Assembly: GCA_028282325.1 (NCBI GenBank)
Contig: JANQID010000073.1
Coordinates: 1-45,179, forward strand
Direction of reading: 5' to 3'
From: Chloroflexaceae bacterium
GTDB taxonomy: Bacteria > Chloroflexota > Chloroflexia > Chloroflexales > Chloroflexaceae
Length of the DNA stretch: 45,179 bases
Part shown: piece after piece, positions 26,069 to 35,554 of the stretch
How positions within the stretch are numbered: the first letter of the stretch is position 1
How the letters are laid out: every line of letters begins with the position of its first letter
Position numbers and translations under genes: made by a program
Notes under the pieces: model-generated
The model's database searches: none
What the model saw: only the letters and a program-made list of their open reading frames with translations
Told to the model about the DNA's origin: nothing

Positions 26069-27139
26069 TCATGACCTAGTTCTAACTCTGCGGTACAAAC
26101 CTCGAATAAATCCAAATAGGCCCACTGTCTTCAATATATTCATAACCACAGACTTCAGCGAATCCCTTACCTTATAGGGGGGGAGCGGGCAAATCCTCCT
26201 AAACCGTTCAACTTTTTGAAGATACTCTATGACGCTCAAATACTCATCCTTTATCCCGCCAAGCAAACCCTTATTCTTCGCCTTCCCGAAAACACTATTG
26301 ACTTTCTGGTTACCTGACAAGAGCTCAAAATCATTCTTACTAAGCAAATTAGCAAGGCTTGTCAACGTGAAATGATAAGTATGGGCATTCTGTAAGATCC
26401 GAAGAAAATCCATCTCATAGCTGCTCATAAGATTCTTGATCCCGGGAACCTCTATATACAACAAACCTTCATCCCTCAAGGTATCATACACTTTCTGCAA
26501 CTCTTCATTAGGTACCAGTATATGTTCAAGAACATGAGAATAGATAATCAGATCCGGCGACTCATCAAGCTCGAGGGTATGTATGGTACCAAGAGACAAA
26601 TCCAAATCATATTGACTACGTCCATACTCGATGTATGCCTCACCCAGATCGATACCTTTCACGCGACATCCTTGTTGCTTGAAGTAATATAGGATACCGC
26701 CTGCGCCACATCCAACTTCCAACACACACCCATTCTCAAATACGCCCAGGAACCCCTTATCCTTCAAATATTCAAATATACGGCGACCTTTCTCGTATTG
26801 GATCTGAAAGAACTCACTCGTAGGGTTTTCACTACCGACATACAGCTTGCGGTACTCGATATTGTAAAACTCGTTGTAAGCAACCTGATTCATTCGCGGG
26901 TTTGTCTGTATCAAACCACAGTCTCTACAAACAACTACAGGAAAATACAAACCATATCTATCCTTTTTTGACAACAACTCAAAGTCAACCCCATCACACA
27001 CAAGACATGACACCGTTTCAAACTCATACACACCACTCTCTACTTTTTGTTCGATCTGTTGTTTCATCCTCAATTGAAGTTCGTTGAGCTTCAGCAGAGG
27101 TTTACCATCGTTGTCATAACGCAGACTAATCATATGCAT
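26069..27139 (-). CDS. Class I SAM-dependent methyltransferase with N-terminal zinc ribbon
   Basis: 356 aa. Two CxxC pairs near residues 46-49 and 71-74 (CLVCDG...CRDCGLIQTNPRM) form the zinc-binding domain common to sugar methyltransferases of this type. The SAM site VLEVGCGAGGILYYFKQQG is near residues 138-156, followed by GIDLGEAY and SHVLEHI. Related enzymes methylate sugars of lipid-linked or nucleotide-linked glycans. The ATG at 27139 is four bases after AGGAGG; a second ATG two codons later has ten-base spacing and may be the one used. Spot GC is low: 24 of 60 bases at 26401-26460. Confidence 0.85.
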   Translation of the reverse strand: MHMISLRYDNDGKPLLKLNELQLRMKQQIEQKVESGVYEFETVSCLVCDGVDFELLSKKDRYGLYFPVVVCRDCGLIQTNPRMNQVAYNEFYNIEYRKLYVGSENPTSEFFQIQYEKGRRIFEYLKDKGFLGVFENGCVLEVGCGAGGILYYFKQQGCRVKGIDLGEAYIEYGRSQYDLDLSLGTIHTLELDESPDLIIYSHVLEHILVPNEELQKVYDTLRDEGLLYIEVPGIKNLMSSYEMDFLRILQNAHTYHFTLTSLANLLSKNDFELLSGNQKVNSVFGKAKNKGLLGGIKDEYLSVIEYLQKVERFRRICPLPPYKVRDSLKSVVMNILKTVGLFGFIRGLYRRVRTRS

Positions 27140-27190
27140 TGTACCTCCTAATAGTTATTCGGCAGCGCTTTCGGCAATTTTCTTGATGGA

Positions 27191-28678
27191 TCAACTCTCG
27201 GAATGAGGTTCTTTCAACAAGTGCTCAGTGTACCGGAAACGAACATACACGATCACCACAAATACGAGAAGCAAAGAAACACGTCCGGCAAATGACATGA
27301 CATTCGTTTGCGTATACCCATTCAGGCTTTCCCACACGGCCACGACAAAGATATACAGCGTGATGAACACACAGCCAGTGCAACGGAGATCTATCTTCCA
27401 GACTTGACTAGCAGCCAAAGCGGTCAACAGAAATGTCAGTGTTGTCGAAATCAAAAGACTCCAGGCAGTACCCAATGAACCAAACCGAGGCACAAACAGC
27501 AGATTTAACCCTATACTTATGACGGCACCAGCACCAGTCAACCAGGGCACCACATTTGTCCGTTTGAAGAAGAACAGAGGATTTACCGCTAGAAGGTAGT
27601 AGCCATTCATCAAGAAACCGAACAGTATGAGAGGAACAATCCGTGCAGCGGAGTAATACTCTGGAGGAGCGAGGAATTGTAATACCTCGCCCCCAAAGAG
27701 GATGCCAATCAGGCAAATCAAACCAAAGACCATAACATAGAGTTCCACAATCCGTCTAAACTGTCTTTCAGAATATAAAGCGTTCTTCATGATATCAAAA
27801 TAATATGGAACGTATGCCTGATTTGTACTAAGCACGAGAACCTGCATCACAAAACCCAAATTGAACCCCAGTGTATAGATCCCAACTTCTTCCAGTGTCG
27901 TGTAGCTCTCCAGTATCAAACGATCGAGCGCGGTCTTCACCCATTGAGCAATCAGATGTGGAGCCAGGGGCAAACCATAGATCAGGCTGACACGTACAAA
28001 ATACCAGTCGAACTGAAATGAAACAAATTCTCTAAGCAATAATATGGAGAATGCTGCAGTAGTTATTGAGCCTAGCATTAAGCCCAGTAACTGACCAGTC
28101 GCACCCAGACGAGCAAAAGCCACGAAATAGATTGTCGCAACCGTAGCAATGATAAAACCACCGATTTGAGTCACCACAAATCGCACTGGTTGCTGACGAA
28201 CACGATACAGATTCAGCCCATATTGCGTAATGATACTCCCCCAAACAGTCCATATCATAAGCTGCGCATAGGGCGTGAAAGACACCTGCCGGAAGATCAG
28301 GTTCCAAAGCGACTCTCCCCAAAGAAATAGTCCCAGACTGAAAGTGGTTGCAGTAAGTGTCAAAAAAAGAAATGTCGAAGAAATAAACCTCCGTAATTGC
28401 TCTTCGTCGTTGTAATACTCATAGTAGTATCGCAGGATTGCAGAATGAATACCCAATGCCAATACAATAGTTAAAACCTGATTCACACTTTGAACAATTC
28501 CTGTAATCCCAAAATCTCCCGGAGACAAGTAATAGGTATAGAGAGGTATTAAGAGAAATGCAGCAGCTTTCTGAAGGGTGTTTCCCAGAATATAGACAGC
28601 AGCGCCGCCCAGAAAATCGTGCTCTCGAAAAGCACGCAGAACACGTCGAACTTGTATCAATGTATAACCTACAGACAA
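27191..28678 (-). CDS. Wzx-type polysaccharide flippase (first copy)
   Basis: 495 aa with about 12-14 membrane helices spread along the whole protein. The opening GGAAVYILGNTLQKAAAFLL with IPLYTYYLSPGDFGI, and later GLPLAPHLIAQWVKTALDRL with YTTLEEVGIYTLGFNLGF, match the polysaccharide transporter/MurJ-like superfamily. It would flip an undecaprenyl-diphosphate-linked oligosaccharide to the outer face. No ATG fits the N-terminus; TTG at 28678 is used here, with no strong ribosome site. The start is 51 bp upstream of the methyltransferase gene. It is distinct from the second flippase at 42196-43659. Confidence 0.88.
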   Translation of the reverse strand: MSVGYTLIQVRRVLRAFREHDFLGGAAVYILGNTLQKAAAFLLIPLYTYYLSPGDFGITGIVQSVNQVLTIVLALGIHSAILRYYYEYYNDEEQLRRFISSTFLFLTLTATTFSLGLFLWGESLWNLIFRQVSFTPYAQLMIWTVWGSIITQYGLNLYRVRQQPVRFVVTQIGGFIIATVATIYFVAFARLGATGQLLGLMLGSITTAAFSILLLREFVSFQFDWYFVRVSLIYGLPLAPHLIAQWVKTALDRLILESYTTLEEVGIYTLGFNLGFVMQVLVLSTNQAYVPYYFDIMKNALYSERQFRRIVELYVMVFGLICLIGILFGGEVLQFLAPPEYYSAARIVPLILFGFLMNGYYLLAVNPLFFFKRTNVVPWLTGAGAVISIGLNLLFVPRFGSLGTAWSLLISTTLTFLLTALAASQVWKIDLRCTGCVFITLYIFVVAVWESLNGYTQTNVMSFAGRVSLLLVFVVIVYVRFRYTEHLLKEPHSES

Positions 28679-29167
28679 TCTGCATGTACCACGATGCCAC
28701 CAAAGGATCTTGCACTAACCACGCTAAGCATGTTGAGCAAAGCGAGGTATCACTGTCTATCAAGTTACGCCCCTGAATCCATATCTACTCCGCTCAGGAT
28801 CAGGGGCATCCGATATTTCGTTCGATCTCCATCCAAGATTGTAGAAACCGTTTATTGGCGGCGCAAGCAATTTCTGGCCTTCAGCCGCGGAGCACGATGT
28901 GCTGTTCTTTCCAACAATGGATACGGAAAGGCATCATGGTAGGCTTGACCAACTGCTTGCGTCAGCAGGTACGCACAAACGTAAAGGAACTTCCCCCTGC
29001 GGAGACCACAGCGGGTGTGCGGGCCGCCCCAGGTGTGAAGATTGCCTAAGTCGGTGGGCCTAAACAGGGCATGGTTTGAACGATGGGTAGGCACTAAAGG
29101 CTCCCTATTGACCGTATAGAGCCATTACGTGATACCGACATGCAATGAATACCAGAACAGCGCCCAG
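28679..29167. other. 489-bp gap between wzx and the NeuB-fusion gene
   Basis: The longest gap inside the glycan locus apart from the IS scrap zone. No ORF resembling a known protein was found. A minus-strand frame at 28852-29094 (80 codons, GTG start) is open but unrecognised and could be a remnant. The DNA switches from AT-rich to a GC-richer patch (about 28850-29060), suggesting inserted or decayed material. It may hold the promoter for the downstream flippase. Confidence 0.4.
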
Positions 29168-31060
29168 CTACAACCCTCCCAAGCGGCCCAGGCGATTGAT
29201 TGCTTCGACAAATCCAGCACCATTGTGTAAATGACCACTCCAGATCTCAGGTACCCAGGTGAAGTCTTCTCGGGCCAGTAGTGTCAGAAGATCATCCCAC
29301 TGTACCACCCCCTCACCTATCTGCAATCCTTCACCATCAATACCACTCGCATCGGCTAAATGCAGGTGCCGTACCAACGGTAGGCAGATCCGCACAAACT
29401 CTCGTAGATCGCGCTCATAGATATTACAATAGAGTTGTGCATGTGAGATGTCGAGAGTCATACCGGTACCAGTCTCCTGACAAAATTCGATCATCTCTTC
29501 AGGGCGAATAAAGACATTCTGGAACCACTGGCCGCCAAGATACCATGGTCGCGGCGGTAAATTCTCCGGTAGTAGCACAGTTCCTTTGGCATCAAATTGC
29601 TTGAAAGCATCCACAGCGCGCTGCAGAAGTTTAGCGCGATCACGTATCGGTTCATCCATACTCATACCGCCAACATGGATAACCACTCCAACCGGGCCAG
29701 CAAAGTGCTGACGAAGCGTCACAGCCTTGTCGATCGTACGCTGGATCAACGCGATCGATCGCTCACGTACTTCATCATCCATCGAGCAGAGATCAAGCAG
29801 ACGGCTATCGGAAAACTCCGGGGCATGAATGAACAACTGCTGGAGATATGGTTTCAGCGGCGGCTCGAATAGATGATCGACATCAGACTCGCTGAAGTGA
29901 AGTTCAACAAGTTGAGGTTTTTTTTCAAGGATGTCAGCTAGATCGTGGAAACGTGCTTTGAGGCCCCAGGGACGGTGCAAATTCTCAGTCACAATGACGG
30001 CGCCAACGCCCACCTTCAAATCACCTTCAGTGAAATACTCATCACCTGCAACATCACGCTCGAGAACTGTTCCAATCAATTCATCGAGACGTTGGGGAGA
30101 CAGGCCCTTTCCAGGCCCCTTCACCGCAACCATATCTCGCGTCACAATGGTGCCTTTACTAAGAGGGCACGCAGCTACCAGGCTTTTCCGCAATACCTGT
30201 CGATTAAGCATCTCCATAGTAGAAAGGTGCTTCTCTCGGCCCCCCATCGCCAGTTCAACATTCCGAATATCGCGTACCAATCGCTGAATACCACCTGGCT
30301 CCAGGCTGGCAGGATGGTCAGGGCCAGGTAGGGTTCGATCCAGGGTGATGTGCTTCTCAATAATACAGGCGCCCATCGCCAATGCAGCGACTGGAACCGC
30401 AATACCACGCTCATGGCCGCTGTACCCCACAGGCACATTAAATTGGGCTAGAGTTTCGATCATACGCAGGTTGAGGCTCTCAAACGGCGCAGGATAGGTA
30501 CTAACACAATGCAGAAGAGCGAAACTTGCTTCTTGCTCCTTCAAGAATGCAACACTACGCTCGACCTCAGATAGTGTTGCCATTCCAGTCGATAGGATCA
30601 ACGGCCTTCCCGTCCTAACAATACTATCAAGCATCGGAGTATTCACCAGATCGGCTGATGCAACCTTATAGGCCAGCACACCCAATGATTCGAGGAAGGC
30701 CAGGCTGGTTTCATCCCAGGGAGTACACATAAAGCGAATCCCACGTCCATCGCAATGGGCCTTTATCTTCACAAAATCATCATCAGTCAACTCTGTCTGC
30801 TTCAAGATCGGCAACATATACTGAAAAGCCCACTCAGCAGAGTTAGGATCATTCAGAAGGCCAGTTGGATAGAGCTGTTTTAGATCGCGCTTTTGAAATT
30901 TCACGGCGTCCGCACCGGCATCTGCAGCCACATCAACAAGCTTCAGCGCCATATCCAGGCTGCCATTGTGGTTAACTCCAGCCTCGGCTATAATAAAACA
31001 TGGTTCGTTCGTGCCGATACGTCGTTCACCAATGGTAATACTCTGACTTACTTGGTTCAT
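29168..31060 (-). CDS. NeuB-type nonulosonate synthase fused to a sugar-phosphate-isomerase-like TIM barrel
   Basis: 630 aa. Residues ~1-285 are a NeuB-type synthase: FIIAEAGVNHNG at 22-33, DAVKFQKRDL, MCTPWDE, CVSTYPAP, GYSGHERG and IEKHITLDRTLPGPDHP. Residues ~295-355 are the antifreeze-like SAF domain (LRKSLVAACPLSKG), which normally contributes an Arg to the active site. Residues ~365-630 are a second TIM barrel of the xylose-isomerase/AP-endonuclease 2 type (VLLPENLP, GMTLDISHAQ, HLHLADASG, WVPEIWSGH). NeuB condenses an N-acetylated mannose-like sugar with PEP to give a sialic, legionaminic or pseudaminic acid. Start ATG 31060 overlaps the NeuA-like stop as ATGA, so the two are translationally coupled; a GTG 16 codons earlier is less likely. 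Confidence 0.9.
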   Translation of the reverse strand: MNQVSQSITIGERRIGTNEPCFIIAEAGVNHNGSLDMALKLVDVAADAGADAVKFQKRDLKQLYPTGLLNDPNSAEWAFQYMLPILKQTELTDDDFVKIKAHCDGRGIRFMCTPWDETSLAFLESLGVLAYKVASADLVNTPMLDSIVRTGRPLILSTGMATLSEVERSVAFLKEQEASFALLHCVSTYPAPFESLNLRMIETLAQFNVPVGYSGHERGIAVPVAALAMGACIIEKHITLDRTLPGPDHPASLEPGGIQRLVRDIRNVELAMGGREKHLSTMEMLNRQVLRKSLVAACPLSKGTIVTRDMVAVKGPGKGLSPQRLDELIGTVLERDVAGDEYFTEGDLKVGVGAVIVTENLHRPWGLKARFHDLADILEKKPQLVELHFSESDVDHLFEPPLKPYLQQLFIHAPEFSDSRLLDLCSMDDEVRERSIALIQRTIDKAVTLRQHFAGPVGVVIHVGGMSMDEPIRDRAKLLQRAVDAFKQFDAKGTVLLPENLPPRPWYLGGQWFQNVFIRPEEMIEFCQETGTGMTLDISHAQLYCNIYERDLREFVRICLPLVRHLHLADASGIDGEGLQIGEGVVQWDDLLTLLAREDFTWVPEIWSGHLHNGAGFVEAINRLGRLGGL

Positions 31061-31767
31061 AGGTTTCCTGTACCTTGCTGCCTCATTCCGCGACGAGTCA
31101 TGAGCCACTCACATAACTCAAATTCGTCGTAGGTGTCGATATCAACAGAAGACCACTCATCCATCTCATAGAGTGTTATCTTGCCACCCAATCGATTGTT
31201 GAACTGTCGCAATACCCAGGGCCGAAACAGATAGATCGAACCGTTTTCCCAGAACTCCGGTGCACGATCTTGGCGTCGCGATCGTTGGCGATAGTCCCAA
31301 TTTGCCGACTCTGGTTGACCATCCTCTCCGATACGCCAGAGAAAACGATGCGACGGTGCAACTGAGCAGAGCGAGTCCGCACCGGTGGCGTAAAACTGCT
31401 GAATAGCACGTGTAATATCGTCTGGTCGCCGCAATGGAGATGTACACTGGAGAAACAAAACCAGATCGATCTGGACATTGTGCAACATCCACTGATCGAG
31501 CGCGTGTATAAGAACTGACTCCGAACTTGCCCAATCATCGCTGATTTCAGGGGGACGCCAGATAACTTCCGCACCATAAACACGTGCTACTGAACCGATT
31601 GCTGGATCGTCAGTTGAGACATACACTGCTACAACAGGTTCGGCAGCAAGAGCCTGTTCAATACTGTATGCAAGCAACGGTTTACCGGCTAGAGGAAGAA
31701 TGTTCTTTCCCGGTAAACCTTTGGATCCACCCCGAGCGGGTATGATAGCGAGAATGTCTTCTGGCAT
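31057..31767 (-). CDS. CMP-nonulosonate cytidylyltransferase (NeuA-like)
   Basis: 236 aa. The nucleotide-binding IIPARGGSKGLPGKN at ~8-22 and the CMP-sugar segment LFLQCTSPLRRPDDI are diagnostic, with the C-terminal DEWSSVDIDTYDEFELCEWL supplying metal-binding Asp residues. It activates a nonulosonic acid with CTP to the CMP form. The stop overlaps the start of the NeuB fusion by 4 bp (ATGA), so both enzymes are expected in equal supply. It is one of two cytidylyltransferases in the window; the second (43751-44422) is only distantly similar. Confidence 0.93.
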   Translation of the reverse strand: MPEDILAIIPARGGSKGLPGKNILPLAGKPLLAYSIEQALAAEPVVAVYVSTDDPAIGSVARVYGAEVIWRPPEISDDWASSESVLIHALDQWMLHNVQIDLVLFLQCTSPLRRPDDITRAIQQFYATGADSLCSVAPSHRFLWRIGEDGQPESANWDYRQRSRRQDRAPEFWENGSIYLFRPWVLRQFNNRLGGKITLYEMDEWSSVDIDTYDEFELCEWLMTRRGMRQQGTGNL

Positions 31768-31851
31768 AACGCTCTTAGCACAAATCTTCTCAAGAATAGC
31801 GGCGAAGCAGGATCAAGACACGCGTGAGCAAAAAAGGGCCATTATACGGAC

Positions 31852-33423
31852 TCAATGCTCAATTATGATTGCCCCTTCCCACTGCACACTGTATATCCTT
31901 AAATGACCAACTCTACAGTATTCCCGAGGGTGGCCAGGCACTTCCCCAATGAATTCGGCGTGCTCCCGAAAATACGCATCCAGCGCCGCCTTGAACTCAG
32001 CCAGCTCCGGACGAGTCATCCGAAAATCATTGTGAATGAAGATATCTGGCTGAACTGCCTTGATATCCTCAAAATCCCTGAAACCCCAACGGTAGTATGT
32101 ATAGTCAGGTAAACCAATCCAGAATGTGTAACGCCCCATGACCGACACACCAGGCCCCGGCAGGATATCGCGCACCTTTGACATGACTCGCGCAAAATCA
32201 CAGTCTCGATACTTGTCGAAGTATGAATACCACACTCTAGCATTGATACCGGTAAATGCCAGAACCAGAACGGTGCTCAACACCCAGAAACCAGCCACAT
32301 ACTCCTGAAGATATCGCCTGAATCTCTGATGCAATTCTACAAGTAGAATCCCAAGCAGAACACTAAAGAACGGAAGAACCACTCCCAGATACAGATTAGT
32401 CTTGTTCGGTGAAGGCCACGCCAACAATAATAGGTAAATCCCGATGACCAACAGCAGCGATTTCACAACTCTATTACGCCACAGAAAAGAAGATGCGAGG
32501 ATTATAAAGTAGACCACCTGAAAGAACAGGGAGCCCCCAGGCACAAAACGAAAATCATGAAAAAAAGCATGATATCGTTCAGTTTCAGCATCAAGGTAGT
32601 CTCCAATGGTTGTAAAACTCCCAACTCTTCCAATAACAGCTATCTGGGTTCGAAAATAATAAAACCCACTACTGAAATCCTGGATAATGACATAGAGTAT
32701 GTACGGTAGACACGCGATCAACACGCCTAGCCCGAATAGACCGGCACCTTTGACATCCAACACACCTACCGGCAATCGCGCTATCAGAAACAACGCCAAG
32801 AAGGTGATAACACCAAAAAAGCCATTGTAGTGCGACATTGCAGCAAGCCCAAGCAATACTCCAATTAGCAACGCCAGAACCGGCCCAGGCTTTTCCCAGT
32901 ACTTCAGAAAGACATACATACCAAGGATCGTTAGGAATATGACCGCCGATTCTGGTCTCGTCTGTCTCGAGATCAGGATAAAAAGTGGTTGAGTTAAGAG
33001 AAATAGTGCAGCTACAAACGAAGCAACTCGATTTTTCGTAATCTTTAGCGTAAGAACATAGGTACTTGTAACAGTCAGAGCACCGAGTACGACTGACACA
33101 AGTCGAGCCTGCAGCAACCCGAACCCAAAGGCCTTGAATGAATCGGTCACGAGTAATAAGTAGAGTGGGGGCTGAAAAAATGTCATGCGATCAGGCGCAG
33201 AGTCAAGCCATCGACTCGCTGCACCTGCCATTGGATCAGAACCCCAGACTCCTCTTGTGAGTAAGCTGTGTCCCGGAGCCATAAAATACGCATCATCGAC
33301 CCAGGGTGGGGGGTAATCGATCAGCCGCGGAAGGGTCAATAGAAAGTACAGACTGAGTAAGGATACGATGAGGCCAAGATTCAGGGGCGCTTGCAGACTA
33401 GAACTTCGTTCAGTCTTATTCAT
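31852..33423 (-). CDS. GT39-type membrane glycosyltransferase (ArnT/PMT-like)
   Basis: 523 aa from ATG 33423, with about 11 membrane helices. PWVDDAYFMAPGHSLL in the first outer loop supplies the acidic DD motif of GT-C enzymes, and a second hallmark is FFQPPLYLLLVTDSF. The C-terminal ~100 residues form an outer globular part (VSVMGRYTFWIGLPDYTYYR). It would transfer a sugar from polyprenyl phosphate onto a glycan or protein outside the membrane. The start overlaps the end of the fused oxidoreductase gene by 8 bp; ATG 33435 and TTG 33444 are possible alternatives with no better ribosome site. The end is 84 bp before the NeuA-like gene. Confidence 0.8.
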   Translation of the reverse strand: MNKTERSSSLQAPLNLGLIVSLLSLYFLLTLPRLIDYPPPWVDDAYFMAPGHSLLTRGVWGSDPMAGAASRWLDSAPDRMTFFQPPLYLLLVTDSFKAFGFGLLQARLVSVVLGALTVTSTYVLTLKITKNRVASFVAALFLLTQPLFILISRQTRPESAVIFLTILGMYVFLKYWEKPGPVLALLIGVLLGLAAMSHYNGFFGVITFLALFLIARLPVGVLDVKGAGLFGLGVLIACLPYILYVIIQDFSSGFYYFRTQIAVIGRVGSFTTIGDYLDAETERYHAFFHDFRFVPGGSLFFQVVYFIILASSFLWRNRVVKSLLLVIGIYLLLLAWPSPNKTNLYLGVVLPFFSVLLGILLVELHQRFRRYLQEYVAGFWVLSTVLVLAFTGINARVWYSYFDKYRDCDFARVMSKVRDILPGPGVSVMGRYTFWIGLPDYTYYRWGFRDFEDIKAVQPDIFIHNDFRMTRPELAEFKAALDAYFREHAEFIGEVPGHPREYCRVGHLRIYSVQWEGAIIIEH

Positions 33424-35554
33424 TGTTCGCCCCATTATGAACAACCAGACTCACGTACGTAACGGAATGCATCGATTCTAAGGAGATCGGAATCTCCCCG
33501 GAGTCCCTCAGTGACTCTCCAAACGCCCGCAACTCCGCCAAATGTCCCTTATCCTGCGTTCGTGACTCCCAACCCTCCACCGATGTACCATAGACCCGTA
33601 AAGATCGATAGTCGTCGATCACCAGCACCTTGCCGTCGGCGTAGATCTCGACATACTCTTTGGGCAGATCGGAAGCGCCGAGTGCGGTGTAGATCAGCGT
33701 GGCCACTGAACCATCGTCGTAGCGTAGCGTTGCCGAGAGGTTGTCGGACGGCAAGATATGCTCAACCCGCGCTCCAATCGCCATCGAGGTTACATCCTTC
33801 ACACGTGCCGGGCCGATCAGGTATTGGAAGAGGTCGAACATATGACAGGCCTCGCCGATGATTCGCCCGCCGCCTTCCTCGATCTGGGTCCAATGATCGG
33901 CAGGCAGATACCCGGCGTTAACTCGGTAGAGGATCACAAGCGGGCTTCGGCGTCCTTCCAGAATTGCTCTGGCTCGTTGCGCTGCATATGAGAAGCGCCG
34001 ATTGAAACCAACTATGAACGGAACCTGCGTCTCATACAGCACAGCGGTCAAGTCCTCTAGCTCGGCCTGATTCAGCGCCATCGGTTTTTCGAGAAAGATC
34101 GCCTTCCCGGCGCGAGCAGCCTTGATTGCCATCGGTGCGTGCAGGTTATGACGGGTGCAGATCAGCACCATATCAACCGTTTCGTCGGCAAGAACATCGT
34201 CGTAGTTTGTTGTGGCATAGTCGGCCTCAAAGAGATCGGCCGTAATTTTGGCGTTACTGCCTCGTCCGCTCACGACCGCACGAAGATAGTAGCGATCAGA
34301 GAGTTTCTTCAGATTGGGTAGATGGACCGCACGGGCGAAGTTTCCACCGCCAACCAACGCCACCTGGATTTTGTCCGAGCGCTTGAACGACCGAAGGGGC
34401 GTCATTGTCGCCAGTTTGGCGTCCGAGTTACCTGATGCAAGCTCGTAGGAAAGCAACACACCCAGTGGTTTCTCGACATCCGTTCGCAGCGCCTCATACG
34501 CTTGCGGCGCTTCGTCGATTGTATATTCGCGTTGGATGATCGCCTTGACATTCACCTGAGCCGCAGCGATCAGCCGCAGATATTCCTGCATGTTGCGGTT
34601 TTCGGTCCAACGCACGTACGCATAGGGATAATCCACACCCTGCTCTTCATAGCGCTTATCATAGCGCCCGGGACCATAGGAGCAAGAGATCAGGAAATCC
34701 AACTCCTTCTCGTAGAACGGGGATCGCTTCAGTCCTAATCCCACTGCGCCGACTACAACGACACGCCCTTTCTTACGGGTGATTTCCATCGCCTGCTGGA
34801 CAATAGCATCACTGTTCGACGCCGCCGTGATGATGGCGCTATCCACGCCGTGGTCACCGGTCAGATGGCGGATTTGGTTGTTTATATACGTCTGACCAGC
34901 AACAAAACCATACTGCATCCCCAGTTGTTGTGCCAACTGTACCCGCTGTGGATCCAGATCAAATCCAACTACTTGGCACCCGGCGGCTTTGAGCAACTGG
35001 ACCGTCAACTGTCCCAACAATCCGAGACCAATAACAGCAACAATCTCACCAAGCTGGGGCGCAGTTCGGCGCACGCCTTGGATTGCAATGCTGCCCAGAG
35101 TCACGGAGGCGGCGTCGCGCAGATCGCAACCCTCAGGAACCGTAACCACCAGGTTGCGTGGCGCCAGAACCATCTCAGCGTGATTGGCCAGGCCTGCTCC
35201 GGCACAGGCTACGCGGTCGCCGGGACGAATATCCGTCACACCTGCACCAACCTGGAGGACGATGCCGGAACAGGAATAGCCGGTCGGTCGCGCCTCCTCA
35301 GCCTTCTCCCGTACTTTGGCGATGGTCTTGTGAATACCCTGGCTGCGGAGATGATCAACCACTTTCTGGATCTTCTCCGGTTGCTCGAAAGCCCGCTTGA
35401 CCAGCGATTTACCCGACTGTTCAACGCCGGATAGCTCAGTGCCCGTGCTGATCAGAGAATAGGCCACTTCAACTAAAACACTGTCTTTGTCAAGCAACGG
35501 CGCCGGCACCTGATCCACGATCACGCTGCCGCTTTTGATGAAAACTTGCCTCAT
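33416..35554 (-). CDS. Bi-domain Zn-alcohol-dehydrogenase/Gfo-Idh-MocA fusion oxidoreductase
   Basis: 712 aa. Residues ~1-365 are a medium-chain dehydrogenase: GYSCSGIVLQVGAGV, PGDRVACAGAG, and the NAD site VIGLGLLGQLTVQLLKAAG. Residues ~390-700 are Gfo/Idh/MocA: VALVGGGNFARAVHLPNL at ~400, then ICTRHNLHAPMAIKAA, FLEKPMALN (the EKP motif) and IIGEACHMFDLFQYLIG. This fusion recurs in bacterial exopolysaccharide loci, where its substrate is unknown; oxidation or reduction of a nucleotide sugar is likely. Its ATG overlaps the wecB remnant stop as ATGA, and its stop overlaps the GT39 gene. Confidence 0.92.
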   Translation of the reverse strand: MRQVFIKSGSVIVDQVPAPLLDKDSVLVEVAYSLISTGTELSGVEQSGKSLVKRAFEQPEKIQKVVDHLRSQGIHKTIAKVREKAEEARPTGYSCSGIVLQVGAGVTDIRPGDRVACAGAGLANHAEMVLAPRNLVVTVPEGCDLRDAASVTLGSIAIQGVRRTAPQLGEIVAVIGLGLLGQLTVQLLKAAGCQVVGFDLDPQRVQLAQQLGMQYGFVAGQTYINNQIRHLTGDHGVDSAIITAASNSDAIVQQAMEITRKKGRVVVVGAVGLGLKRSPFYEKELDFLISCSYGPGRYDKRYEEQGVDYPYAYVRWTENRNMQEYLRLIAAAQVNVKAIIQREYTIDEAPQAYEALRTDVEKPLGVLLSYELASGNSDAKLATMTPLRSFKRSDKIQVALVGGGNFARAVHLPNLKKLSDRYYLRAVVSGRGSNAKITADLFEADYATTNYDDVLADETVDMVLICTRHNLHAPMAIKAARAGKAIFLEKPMALNQAELEDLTAVLYETQVPFIVGFNRRFSYAAQRARAILEGRRSPLVILYRVNAGYLPADHWTQIEEGGGRIIGEACHMFDLFQYLIGPARVKDVTSMAIGARVEHILPSDNLSATLRYDDGSVATLIYTALGASDLPKEYVEIYADGKVLVIDDYRSLRVYGTSVEGWESRTQDKGHLAELRAFGESLRDSGEIPISLESMHSVTYVSLVVHNGANNE

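Noticed and set aside
31061-31108. Extra 16 codons before the NeuB fusion start
   Set aside because: ATG 31060 overlaps the NeuA stop as ATGA and directly precedes the conserved N-terminus.
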